NCBI RefSeq assembly: GCF_000744225.1
Contig: NZ_JQLN01000001.1
Location: 124,001-188,000 of the forward strand
Direction: 5' to 3'
DNA length: 64,000 nucleotides
DNA from: Kitasatospora mediocidica KCTC 9733
GTDB taxonomy: Bacteria > Actinomycetota > Actinomycetes > Streptomycetales > Streptomycetaceae
The translations under genes were made by a program, and so were the position numbers. Below the pieces are notes generated by a model. The model did not search any database. It worked only from the letters and a program-made list of their open reading frames with translations, and had not been told where the DNA came from. Shown here piece after piece: positions 44,273 to 51,439 of this stretch (positions are counted from its first letter, which is position 1; the number at the start of each line of letters is the position of its first letter).

Positions 44273-44890
44273 TCACGGCAGGTCGTCGACGGCGAGGACC
44301 CGCCCGCTCATGGTGCTGATCAGGTCCAGCGCCGCGGCATGGCGGTACGCGGTGTAGTCGGCTGTGGCGTCGTAGAGGACGAAGGCCTGGATGTCGCGGG
44401 CGACGGCGTCCAGGCTCGTCGCCAGGATCCCATGGCCGGCGAAGACCCCGGCCATGACCAGCTGGTCACGGCCCAGGCGGCGCAGCTCCGTCTCCAGATC
44501 GCCGGCGTAGAAGGCGCTGTAGCTGCGTTTGGCGATGCGGGTGACGTCGGCGGCGGCCAGCCTGGGCAGGGCGGTCTGCGCGGCCTCTTCCGGGGACAGC
44601 CCCATCCCCCAGCAGCTGCCCAGCAGTCCGCGCTGGATCAGCCGGGACGCCGGCCGCGGTCCGCTGGCGAGGACGGGCAGCCCGAGGCCGTCGGCCCAGG
44701 CGAGCACACGTTCCACCCGGGAGAGCAGGAGCCGGCGGGAGGGCGCCGAGAGCACGTCGAGGTAGTGCGGCTGCAGGTCGTGGACCAGCAGCGCCGCCCG
44801 CGCGCCGGCGATGTCCCAGGCCGGGCCGCCGCAGTGGTCGCGCAGGCCGGTCACGTCGTAGTCCTGGGCCTGGACGGAGAAGGTCGTCAT
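44273..44890 (-). CDS. Isochorismatase family protein, PhzD-like
   Basis: 205 residues, ATG at 44890. Isochorismatase fold: catalytic aspartate in ALLVHDLQPHYLD, GSCWGMGLSPEE, the lysine motif IAKRSYSAFYAGDL, and GVFAGHGILATSLDAVARD, in which the nucleophilic cysteine of the amidase branch is replaced (the Ile/Leu position after the Gly). This cysteine-less, D and K pattern is that of true isochorismatases such as PhzD/EntB, which cleave the vinyl ether of isochorismate or aminodeoxyisochorismate. Next to it lies a secreted chorismate mutase. No other phenazine or siderophore gene is near. Confidence 0.87.
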   Translation of the reverse strand: MTTFSVQAQDYDVTGLRDHCGGPAWDIAGARAALLVHDLQPHYLDVLSAPSRRLLLSRVERVLAWADGLGLPVLASGPRPASRLIQRGLLGSCWGMGLSPEEAAQTALPRLAAADVTRIAKRSYSAFYAGDLETELRRLGRDQLVMAGVFAGHGILATSLDAVARDIQAFVLYDATADYTAYRHAAALDLISTMSGRVLAVDDLP

Positions 44891-44932
44891 GGCTGCCTCA
44901 CGGTCGTCCCCCCGCTGGACGGGCGGTGCCGG

Positions 44933-45562
44933 CTATCCGGCCTGACAGGTGTGGGCCAGGGCCTGGGTGAGACCGTCCGTGTGGATGGCGTCCAGGCCCA
45001 TGGTGCGCGCGGTCGCCGCCTTCGCCTGCTCCAGCACCGCACCGCACCCGGGCTGCGACAGCATGGGCTGCGCCTGCTTGATGGCCGTGAGCAACAGGCC
45101 GTCCAGGCTGTCCAGCAACGGGCGCACCTCGGTGGCCAGGTCGGGGCGCACGGTGGGCCGCTTGGCGGGCTGTGCCTGCCACAGCGCGAAGAGTGCCCGC
45201 TGGACGGTCTTGTTGGCCGTGATCTGGTCCTCGAAGATCCGCTGGACGGCGTTCGGGTCGACCCCGGACTTCGCCGCCTGCGCGGCCGCGTTGTCCAGGA
45301 CCGCCTTCTCCCGGACCGGGTCGTCGATGGACTGGGTGGTGTCCCACTTCGACGCCGCCACCGTGTCCGCGGTCAGCACGCGCTCCGCGGCGAGGCGTAC
45401 CAGCCTTGCCAGTTCGGTCCCGGACGCGGCGCCGCCCGCCGTCACCGGGCCGGCCGGTGCCGAGCCGGTGCGCGCGCCCCGGGGAGCGGCGCACGACCCG
45501 AGGGCAATCGCTGCGATGCAGCCGAGGGCTACCAGGACGGTCCGCGTTCTGAACGTACTCAT
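44933..45562 (-). CDS. Secreted chorismate mutase (gamma class), probable lipoprotein
   Basis: 209 residues from ATG 45562 behind GGAGG. The N-terminus TVLVALGCIAAIALGSCAAP is a lipoprotein-type signal (LGSC). The mature part is all-helical AroQ gamma class: LVRLAAERVLTADTVAASKW, SIDDPVREKAVLDN, FEDQITANKTVQRALFALW (the QIxANKxVQ stretch holds active-site residues). It turns chorismate into prephenate outside the membrane. With the exported PheC-like protein at 11486 it would give an extracytoplasmic path to phenylpyruvate. The promoter element at 45568 precedes it. Confidence 0.88.
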   Translation of the reverse strand: MSTFRTRTVLVALGCIAAIALGSCAAPRGARTGSAPAGPVTAGGAASGTELARLVRLAAERVLTADTVAASKWDTTQSIDDPVREKAVLDNAAAQAAKSGVDPNAVQRIFEDQITANKTVQRALFALWQAQPAKRPTVRPDLATEVRPLLDSLDGLLLTAIKQAQPMLSQPGCGAVLEQAKAATARTMGLDAIHTDGLTQALAHTCQAG

Positions 45563-45567
45563 GACCT

Positions 45568-45610
45568 CCACTCTCCTGCTCCGCGGGCTCGGGGGCAGTA
45601 CACCGATCGG
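45568..45610 (-). promoter_or_regulatory. CCGATCGG + 26 nt + GGAGAGTGG
   Basis: On the minus strand CCGATCGG (45610-45603) is followed after 26 nt by GGAGAGTGG. That 9-mer overlaps the ribosome site of the chorismate mutase, so if it is a -10, transcription would start at or next to the ATG (leaderless). The geometry is kept, but use as a promoter is doubtful. Confidence 0.3.
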
Positions 45611-45658
45611 CCGACGTGCGGGAGGAAGCGCAGGGTGACACGCCGTGTCGGATACGGC

Positions 45659-46408
45659 CTACGGCCGCGGCGTGCAGAGGACCACGGTGGCGTCGTCATG
45701 GCGTTTGCCGCGGAAGGAGCCGGTGGGCATGGCCCGCTCGGCCGCGCGGACGGCCTGGAGGATCTGGGCCGGTCCGCCGTCCTGGAGGGTGTCGAGAAGG
45801 CGGTGCCACGTCCAGCCGAACTGCTCGGCGAGTCGCGAGGCGCCGTCGCTCATGACGGCGAAGCGGCGCACTCCGCTCCACGCGACGGTACCGGTGAGGG
45901 CGTGGCTGGCCGCTTCGGGGCGGGCGCCGGCCACCCAGTAGCCGTCGGGCTGATTGCGGAACGCACTGTTGGGGACGCCCGGGCGGTCGGGCAGCTGGTG
46001 GTTGCGGCGGTCCAGGACCTCGATGATGCGCCCGTCATGGCCTTCGACGACCAGGGGTGAGTCGGCCAGGGCCAGGTAGTCCAGATGGCGGCCGCGGCGG
46101 CGTACGACGGTGACGGTGGTCGAAGGGCTGTCGGGGTTGTCCAGATCGCAGGTGCCCCCGTGCAGCGCGCACACCGCGGTGATCGCCCGGTGCAGTGCCT
46201 CGGCCGGCGGGAGGTCCGGCTCACCGACGAGCAGTGCGGCGAGCCGGGCGGCCAGGTTCCTGGTGAGCCAGCGGACGTCGTGGCTGCAGCCGGTCGGGCC
46301 CGGGCCGGCGGTCACACCGTCCATCACGACCACGAGGCCGTCCGCGGTGAACACGAAGTCCTCGTTGAGGCGCCCGGGTGCCGCCTCGGACAGGTGGGCG
46401 ATCTCCAT
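45659..46408 (-). CDS. PP2C-family serine/threonine phosphatase
   Basis: 249 residues from ATG 46408 behind AGGAGG. Metal-binding aspartates appear in order: NEDFVFTADGLVVVMDGVT, then LALADSPLVVEGHDG, RRFAVMSDGASRL and GKRHDDATVVL. The usual R-x-x-N-x-D opening is reduced to GRLNEDF. No membrane or sensor domain, so it is a free cytosolic phosphatase. It is transcribed alone, away from the esterase gene at 46572. Confidence 0.85.
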   Translation of the reverse strand: MEIAHLSEAAPGRLNEDFVFTADGLVVVMDGVTAGPGPTGCSHDVRWLTRNLAARLAALLVGEPDLPPAEALHRAITAVCALHGGTCDLDNPDSPSTTVTVVRRRGRHLDYLALADSPLVVEGHDGRIIEVLDRRNHQLPDRPGVPNSAFRNQPDGYWVAGARPEAASHALTGTVAWSGVRRFAVMSDGASRLAEQFGWTWHRLLDTLQDGGPAQILQAVRAAERAMPTGSFRGKRHDDATVVLCTPRP

Positions 46409-46571
46409 GCGCTTCCTCCTGGCCGTGCCCGGCCGACACGCCGTTCTCAGATGAACTCCGCGCTCTGCCCGGAAGGTTGCTCGATCGCGCCGGCTTCGCC
46501 TCGCACACCTTGAGTGATCATGTGACTCATCATCAGGCAGCGTTTCGAACCGAGCAGGGAGAGCCTTGACC

Positions 46572-47711
46572 ATGCAGACTACAGCCGGACACTGTGCCAG
46601 CGCCTTCGGAGCCGTGCGGGACGTCCTCGAGGAGAACCTGTCGACCGGCGAGGAACTGGGAGCCGGCCTGGTCGTCGACATCGACGGCGAGCGCGTGATC
46701 GATCTCTGGGGCGGATTCCGGGACGTCGAACGCCGTGTCCCGTGGACGGAGGACACACTGACCAACGTGTGGTCGACGACCAAGACCGTCACCAGCCTCG
46801 CGGCACTGGTCCTGGTCGAGCGCGGCGTCCTGGACGTCAACGCCCCCGTGGCCACGTACTGGCCGGAGTTCGCCCTCAACGGCAAGGACCACGTCCTGGT
46901 CCGACACCTGCTGTCCCACACCTCGGGGGTGTCCGGGTGGGAGCAGCCGATCGTGCTGCAGGACATCTACGACCGGGCCGAGTCGACCGACCGCCTGGCA
47001 CGGCAGGCCCCCTGGTGGGCGCCGGGCACCGCCTCGGGCTACCACGGACAGAACATGGGCCACCTCGTCGGCGAGTTGGTCCGCCGGACCACGGGTGTAC
47101 CGCTCAGGGAGTTCGTGGCGGCCGAACTCGCGGGCCCGCTGGGAGCCGACTTCCAGATCGGTGTCAGGCAGGCCGATCTGGGGCGGGTCGCCGACATCGT
47201 CCCCCCGCCGCCGCACCCGTACGACGTCACCGCGCTCGATCCCGCCGGACCCATGTACAAGACGTTCACCGGGCCGCCGCTGGACGCCTCGGCGGCCAAC
47301 TCGCCCGAGTGGCGGAACGCCGACCTGGGTGCGCTCAACGGACACGGCACCGCACGTTCGATCGCGCGCCTGCTGTCGGCGATCACCCTCGGCGGCTCGG
47401 TCGACGGGACGCGCCTGCTCTCGCCCGCCACGATCGACCTCGTCTTCCAGGAGCAGGCCGCCGGCATCGACCTGGTCATCGGCGAGCCGCTGCGCTGGGG
47501 AATCGGCTACGCGCTGCCCCAGCGGGAGACGTTCCCCTACATCCCGGACGGGCGGGTCTGCTTCTGGGGCGGCTGGGGAGGTTCGATCGTGGTCATGGAC
47601 CTCGACCGCCGGATGACCGCCTGCTACGTCATGAACAAGATGGGTCCCGGCGTCCTGGGCTCGCCGCGCACCGAGTCCTATCTCCGTGCGATCTACGGCG
47701 CGGTCCGCTGA
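46572..47711 (+). CDS. Serine hydrolase of the beta-lactamase fold (EstB-like esterase)
   Basis: 379 residues from ATG 46572. Class C beta-lactamase fold with nucleophile STTK (in NVWSTTKTVTSLAAL), the Tyr motif SGYHGQNMGHLVGELV and a late WGGWGGS that stands for the KTG/HTG box. VRHLLSHTSGVSGWE is the usual hydrophobic turn. No signal peptide, so it is a cytosolic carboxylesterase of family VIII rather than a penicillin-binding protein. The substrate is unknown. Confidence 0.88.
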   Translation: MQTTAGHCASAFGAVRDVLEENLSTGEELGAGLVVDIDGERVIDLWGGFRDVERRVPWTEDTLTNVWSTTKTVTSLAALVLVERGVLDVNAPVATYWPEFALNGKDHVLVRHLLSHTSGVSGWEQPIVLQDIYDRAESTDRLARQAPWWAPGTASGYHGQNMGHLVGELVRRTTGVPLREFVAAELAGPLGADFQIGVRQADLGRVADIVPPPPHPYDVTALDPAGPMYKTFTGPPLDASAANSPEWRNADLGALNGHGTARSIARLLSAITLGGSVDGTRLLSPATIDLVFQEQAAGIDLVIGEPLRWGIGYALPQRETFPYIPDGRVCFWGGWGGSIVVMDLDRRMTACYVMNKMGPGVLGSPRTESYLRAIYGAVR

Positions 47712-47753
47712 TCCGGCACCAGGAGCAGCAGTCAACCGTGGGAGGGACACCCC

Positions 47754-48182
47754 GTGGACGACGCCACGCGCAAGGCCGTACAAGCCCTGGTCAGGCTGCA
47801 CCAGACCACCGAGGCATGCCTGAGCGATCCGCAGACACCGGGAATCGAGCAGCTGCTGGCCGGCTCTGCCGCCGAGGCCCAACAGGCCCTGCATGAAGCC
47901 GGCTTACTCGATGCACCGGGTGAGACGATCACCGCCCTGGTGCGGGAGCTCTACCCGGGCCTGCGGCCTCACAGCGACGACGGCCGGCCACTGGCCGCCC
48001 ACCTGGTGCCGATCGGCCCGGGTCAGCGCGAGATCGTGCTGCGCGGAGTCCTCGTCAGCCGGGTCGGGATGCTCGGCTCCTGGGACGACCGGATGGTCGC
48101 CGAGCTGGCCGCAACGCTCGACTGGGCCCAACTGGCCGCCGTCACGGCCTGGATCGAACGCGCCGGCCGGCGCGCACGGTGA
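47754..48182 (+). CDS. Hypothetical protein, 142 aa
   Basis: GTG at 47754 behind GGGAGGG. Helical N-terminal half (DDATRKAVQALVRLHQTTEA; AQQALHEAGLLDAPGET) and a second half with REIVLRGVLVSRVGMLGSW and AAVTAWIERAGRRAR. No signal or motif is recognised. It follows the esterase gene by 42 bp and is probably co-transcribed with it. Confidence 0.65.
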   Translation: MDDATRKAVQALVRLHQTTEACLSDPQTPGIEQLLAGSAAEAQQALHEAGLLDAPGETITALVRELYPGLRPHSDDGRPLAAHLVPIGPGQREIVLRGVLVSRVGMLGSWDDRMVAELAATLDWAQLAAVTAWIERAGRRAR

Positions 48183-48226
48183 GACGGAGCCGGCGCACCG
48201 GACACCGCACCCCTCGAAGCACCAGC

Positions 48227-48256
48227 ACGGCCCGCCGGCAGAAGCCGACGGGCCGT
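48227..48256. terminator. Terminator hairpin shared by 47754 and the 22-aa peptide gene
   Basis: ACGGCCCGCCGGC pairs with GCCGACGGGCCGT (one mismatch) around AGAA. It lies between the stop of 47754-48182 and that of the minus-strand peptide gene ending at 48271. Confidence 0.75.
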
Positions 48257-48270
48257 CAGGCTGAACGGGA

Positions 48271-48339
48271 TCAGAACCAGTGGGTGATCGCGTAGCCGAC
48301 CCACTGCAGAACCTGTCCGACGATCTGCTCCCAGGACAT
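48271..48339 (-). CDS. Hydrophobic 22-residue peptide
   Basis: A short gene missed by length cut-offs. ATG at 48339 with a perfect AAGGAG (48351-48346) exactly six bases upstream; TGA at 48273-48271. The peptide begins MSWEQIVGQVLQW and ends with YAITHWF: amphipathic, with three Trp, one acidic and no basic residue except His. It has its own promoter-like element (48397-48426) and a terminator hairpin 15 bases behind the stop. Such layout is that of a real peptide gene. It resembles small membrane-active or phenol-soluble-modulin-like peptides, or type I toxins, in shape only. Confidence 0.6.
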   Translation of the reverse strand: MSWEQIVGQVLQWVGYAITHWF

Positions 48340-48396
48340 GGCAATCTCCTTGCTGTAGCGGATGTGTTCTTGACGAACCATCAACGCCCCCACTGC

Positions 48397-48426
48397 TTTG
48401 TATCGTTACCGGTGAGTAGACGTCAA
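48397..48426 (-). promoter_or_regulatory. Sigma-70/HrdB-like promoter for the peptide gene
   Basis: On the minus strand TTGACG (48426-48421) and TACAAA (48402-48397) are 18 bases apart. A start near 48390 gives a ~50-nt leader before the ATG at 48339. The rest of the gap up to 48744 shows no other gene. Confidence 0.5.
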
Positions 48427-48744
48427 CGTGACCCACGCCACCCGGGAACCCCCCGCCGGCCCCGGGAGCCCGGGCCGACAGGGCCCGACCGAGCGGACCA
48501 CGACTGGCCCCCGCGCCGACTTGACGTTGCACGGGAATGGCGGCGAATAGCCCGGAAACAACCCGGCAGACTGTAAAGCGGTCCCGACATGGCTTCCACA
48601 GTCGATATGGCGCATCGTCAGCTCCCCGTAGCAGACTGTCCTTCGACGGCAACGCCGTCCGCTCGTCTCCGAGGGAAGAATCCCGGAGTGCGACACTTTC
48701 CCAGAAAATCCCGCCTTCGGCACCCCTAGAGAAATGACAAAACC

Positions 48745-48981
48745 ATGCCTTTCATCGACCAGAAGTCCTACCTCACCCTCAATGACACGCACCTCGTCGA
48801 CGCCCCGCACGGCACGCACCAGATCCAGGCGGTCCACGCCAATGTCTGGGTCACCGTGGACCAGGAGGACGACTCCCAGGCCTTCTACCACGTGATCGCC
48901 ATCGGCACGACGGACGGCGAGGGGCACGGCACCCACACCGACGTGGACGGCTGGATCCCGGCCGCCGACCTGGACAACTGA
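48745..48981 (+). CDS. Small hypothetical protein, 78 aa, histidine-rich
   Basis: ATG at 48745; the leader (GAGAAATGACAAAACC) has only a weak ribosome site. One beta domain: SYLTLNDTHLVDAPHGTHQI, VHANVWVTVDQEDDSQAFYH and VIAIGTTDGEGHGTHTDVDG. Six or more histidines and many Asp residues suggest metal binding, but no known family is seen. It is followed by three nested hairpins. Confidence 0.6.
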   Translation: MPFIDQKSYLTLNDTHLVDAPHGTHQIQAVHANVWVTVDQEDDSQAFYHVIAIGTTDGEGHGTHTDVDGWIPAADLDN

Positions 48982-49013
48982 TTCCGCCACCGCGAAGCGG
49001 TGCGACCGGGGGG

Positions 49014-49060
49014 GGGAGCGGTGGCCAGGAGCACGCACAACGGCCCTGACCACCGCTCCC
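49014..49060. terminator. Hairpin, 11-bp stem
   Basis: GGGAGCGGTGG at 49014-49024 pairs with 49050-49060. First of three successive hairpins between 48981 and the cold-shock gene. Confidence 0.65.
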
Positions 49061-49065
49061 CCGGA

Positions 49066-49115
49066 GATGAGCATGGGTGGGCTGCCCCTCTCGGGGCAGC
49101 CCACCCATGCTCATC
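49066..49115. terminator. Perfect 23-bp hairpin with TCTC loop
   Basis: Bases 49066-49088 are the exact complement of 49093-49115 (stem opens GATGAGCATGGGTGGG). Second of three hairpins between convergent genes. Confidence 0.9.
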
Positions 49116-49141
49116 ATGTTCCCGAATTCCCTGGAAACAGC

Positions 49142-49191
49142 GAGGCTCCGGTCCGGGAGCGACGGAAACGTCGCTCCCGGACCGGAGCCTC
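49142..49191. terminator. Perfect 23-bp hairpin with GAAA tetraloop
   Basis: Bases 49142-49164 are the exact complement of 49169-49191 (stem opens GAGGCTCCGGTCCGGG) around GAAA, a GNRA loop on the plus strand. It lies 8 bases beyond the stop of the minus-strand cold-shock gene. Confidence 0.9.
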
Positions 49192-49198
49192 AATGGGT

Positions 49199-49447
49199 TC
49201 AGGCGCGCCGCGTGTCGGGGCCCATGCGGCGGACGTCGACAGCCTGCGGACCCTTGGGGCCGGCCTCGACAATGAAGTCGACCTGCTCGCCTTCGAGCAG
49301 CTCCTTGTAGCCCGTCCCCTGGACCGCGCTGTAGTGGACGAAGACGTCAGGCGGGGGGGTCTTACCGGTAACGGCGGCCCGGGCGATGAAACCGAAGCCC
49401 TTCTCTCCGTTGAACCACTTGACGACGCCTGCTTCTCGTACTGCCAT
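49199..49447 (-). CDS. cspA: Cold-shock protein
   Basis: 82 residues from ATG 49447. An OB-fold cold-shock domain: [17 protein letters not shown] contains RNP1 (K-G-F-G-F-I), and [11 protein letters not shown] contains RNP2. It differs from the usual ~67-residue form by an insert VTGKTPPP between the RNPs and a basic tail [11 protein letters not shown] ~110-base AT-richer leader lies before it, as is usual for csp genes regulated through their 5' UTR. It binds single-stranded RNA/DNA in the cytosol. Confidence 0.92.
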   Translation of the reverse strand: MAVREAGVVKWFNGEKGFGFIARAAVTGKTPPPDVFVHYSAVQGTGYKELLEGEQVDFIVEAGPKGPQAVDVRRMGPDTRRA

Positions 49448-49557
49448 ACTGTTCTCCGAGCTATCCGCAAGGGTTCTTTCCCTTGGCTGCTTTCCATCGA
49501 AGCCGATACCGCCATGTAATTCACGCCCGAAGGGGAAGATAACCGGGAATCCCGTGC

Positions 49558-50751
49558 TCACCAGCTGAGCAGACCGACGGGGTCGATATCGCAACCGGCC
49601 CGGTAAACGGAACGGACGTCGCGCAGGGCGGCGAGGTCGTGCAGCGGGTCGCGGCCGACGACCAGGACGTCGGCGTCGGCCCCCGGCTTCAGGACGCCCT
49701 TGACGCCGGCGAGTCCGCAGGCGTCGGCGGCCACCGACGTGACGGCGGCCAGTGCCTCACCGGGAGTCATGCCGATCGGCCCGGCGAGGTCCTGGACCGC
49801 GTACGGGAGCACGTCGTGGGGCTTGGCACGGTTGATACCGGCGTCGGTGCCCGCCGTGATCGCCGCACCCGCGCCGTGCAGTCGGGCCCAGGCGGGATAG
49901 AGCCGGCCCAGCATCTGGGCGATCCGGCCGGCAGCGGGTTCGTCCGGCAGCCTGCCGACCGTGAGGCTCAGTGTCGCGCCATGGCCGGCGATCCGGTCCA
50001 CGAGGGCGGGGTCGGGGTCGGGGCCGTGGTCGGTGAAGAACGTCAGGTGTTCGAGGGTGTCGAAACCGGCGTCGAGGGTCTGGACGATCGCCTCGGAGGA
50101 GTGCACGTGAGCGGCGGTCGTCATGCCCAGGCGGTGGGCCTCCTCCACGACGGCTCGCAGGTCCTGCGCCTGGTACTGGGGCAGATGCATCGAGGTGCCC
50201 GGGGTCATCGCGCCACCGCTGGCCATCACCTTGACGACCTCGCAGCCGCGTTCGTGGCGTTCGCGGACCGCGGCGATCAACGCCTCGCGCCCCCACACCT
50301 CCGTGCCCAGGAAATGGCAGTGGCCGCCCGGGCTGGTGATCGGCGGGCCCGCTGCGACGATATGGGGCTGCACGTGCGGCCAGGACGCCGCCTCCTCGCG
50401 CAGTCTCAGCGCGAGATAGCCCCGGTCGCCCAGGTCCCGGACCGTGGTGACCCCGGCTTCCAGCGCCCGACCGGCCGCCCGGCGCATCCCGGCCAGCACG
50501 TCGTCGTCGGCGGCGCCCTCGAGGCCGGCGACCGGGTCGCCACTGGCGTCGAACGCCAGGTGGACATGCGTGTCGATCAGTCCGGGCAGGATCCAGGCTT
50601 CCGCACCGTAGTCGACGACCTCGGCGCCCTCCGGTGGCTGAGCGCCGGTCGTGTCGACGTCCTTGATCCGGCCGTCCTCGACCAGCACCATGGACGGGCC
50701 GAAGGCCGTGGTGCCGTCGAACAGCCCGCCAGCGCGCAACGCCTTGATCAC
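49558..50751 (-). CDS. Amidohydrolase family protein (imidazolonepropionase-like)
   Basis: 397 residues; GTG at 50751 behind GAGG. Metal-dependent hydrolase: [20 protein letters not shown] (H-x-H), a lysine in [12 protein letters not shown] that could be carboxylated, [10 protein letters not shown] (His), and [13 protein letters not shown] (final Asp). C-terminal [19 protein letters not shown] is the small beta domain. Close relatives act on prolidase-type or cyclic-amide substrates. No signal peptide. The substrate is unknown. Confidence 0.9.
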   Translation of the reverse strand: MIKALRAGGLFDGTTAFGPSMVLVEDGRIKDVDTTGAQPPEGAEVVDYGAEAWILPGLIDTHVHLAFDASGDPVAGLEGAADDDVLAGMRRAAGRALEAGVTTVRDLGDRGYLALRLREEAASWPHVQPHIVAAGPPITSPGGHCHFLGTEVWGREALIAAVRERHERGCEVVKVMASGGAMTPGTSMHLPQYQAQDLRAVVEEAHRLGMTTAAHVHSSEAIVQTLDAGFDTLEHLTFFTDHGPDPDPALVDRIAGHGATLSLTVGRLPDEPAAGRIAQMLGRLYPAWARLHGAGAAITAGTDAGINRAKPHDVLPYAVQDLAGPIGMTPGEALAAVTSVAADACGLAGVKGVLKPGADADVLVVGRDPLHDLAALRDVRSVYRAGCDIDPVGLLSW

Positions 50752-50831
50752 TGCGTGTCCTCTCGTCGCCCCCGGTCGGCGGCCGCGCCCACGCGCCGCA
50801 CGCCGTCCGGGCGGTTTCATCCCCCTCACCT

Positions 50832-50874
50832 CCAGGGAACTGCCGCGCCCTGCGGGCCCCCCTCCACCGATCGG
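50832..50874 (-). promoter_or_regulatory. CCGATCGG + 26 nt + weak -10-like element
   Basis: On the minus strand CCGATCGG (50874-50867) is followed after 26 nt by GTTCCCTGG. The TGG end is kept but the -10 A is missing. It sits in the divergent gap between the amidohydrolase and PEBP genes. Confidence 0.35.
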
Positions 50875-50940
50875 TCGACACCGGGTACGACAGGCAGCCC
50901 GCTGGACGCGCGCGAGCGCGGGCGCCCTGCGGGAGGGACC

Positions 50941-51408
50941 ATGGATGCTGTGAAGATCGAGAGCCCTTCCTTCCGGGACGGCGGCTGGATCCCCGCCGAG
51001 CACACCGCCGACGGCGTCGAATCCCCCGTGCCGCTGGAATTCGACGGGGTGCCCGCCGATGCGGTGAGCCTGGCCCTGGTGGTGCACGATCCGGACGTGT
51101 CGCGCGAGAGCCGGCCGGACGGTGTCTTCGACCACTGGGTGGTGTGGAACATCCCGGCCGAACAGCGCCGGCTGTCCGCACACGACGCCCACGTGGGTGT
51201 GGTGGGCCGCAACACCAGCGGGGACAACGCCTGGACCGGGCCGGCGCCCCCGGCCGGGGACGCGCCGCACCGCTACGTCTTCGCGCTCTACGCCCTGGAC
51301 GCCGTGCTCGAACTCTCCGACTCGGCCGGCCGCCACGAACTGGAGTCAGCGATGGCCGGCCACGTGCTGGAGGAAGCGGTCATGACGGGCCGCTACCAGC
51401 GCGAGTGA
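50941..51408 (+). CDS. YbhB/YbcL family PEBP-like protein
   Basis: 155 residues from ATG 50941 behind GGGAGGG. PEBP fold: SLALVVHDPDV (D-P-D), FDHWVVWNIP (the anion-pocket histidine), GDAPHRYVFALYALD (P-H-R-Y). Length is normal for bacterial YbhB. These cytosolic proteins bind anionic ligands and sometimes inhibit kinases. Divergent from the amidohydrolase. Confidence 0.9.
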   Translation: MDAVKIESPSFRDGGWIPAEHTADGVESPVPLEFDGVPADAVSLALVVHDPDVSRESRPDGVFDHWVVWNIPAEQRRLSAHDAHVGVVGRNTSGDNAWTGPAPPAGDAPHRYVFALYALDAVLELSDSAGRHELESAMAGHVLEEAVMTGRYQRE

Positions 51409-51439
51409 GCCGGAGCTGTGGCAGTCGGTCGGAGCGCGG

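Noticed and set aside
50867..50874. Plus-strand use of this CCGATCGG for the PEBP gene
   Set aside because: After 26 nt the sequence GCTGGACGC has no -10 features.
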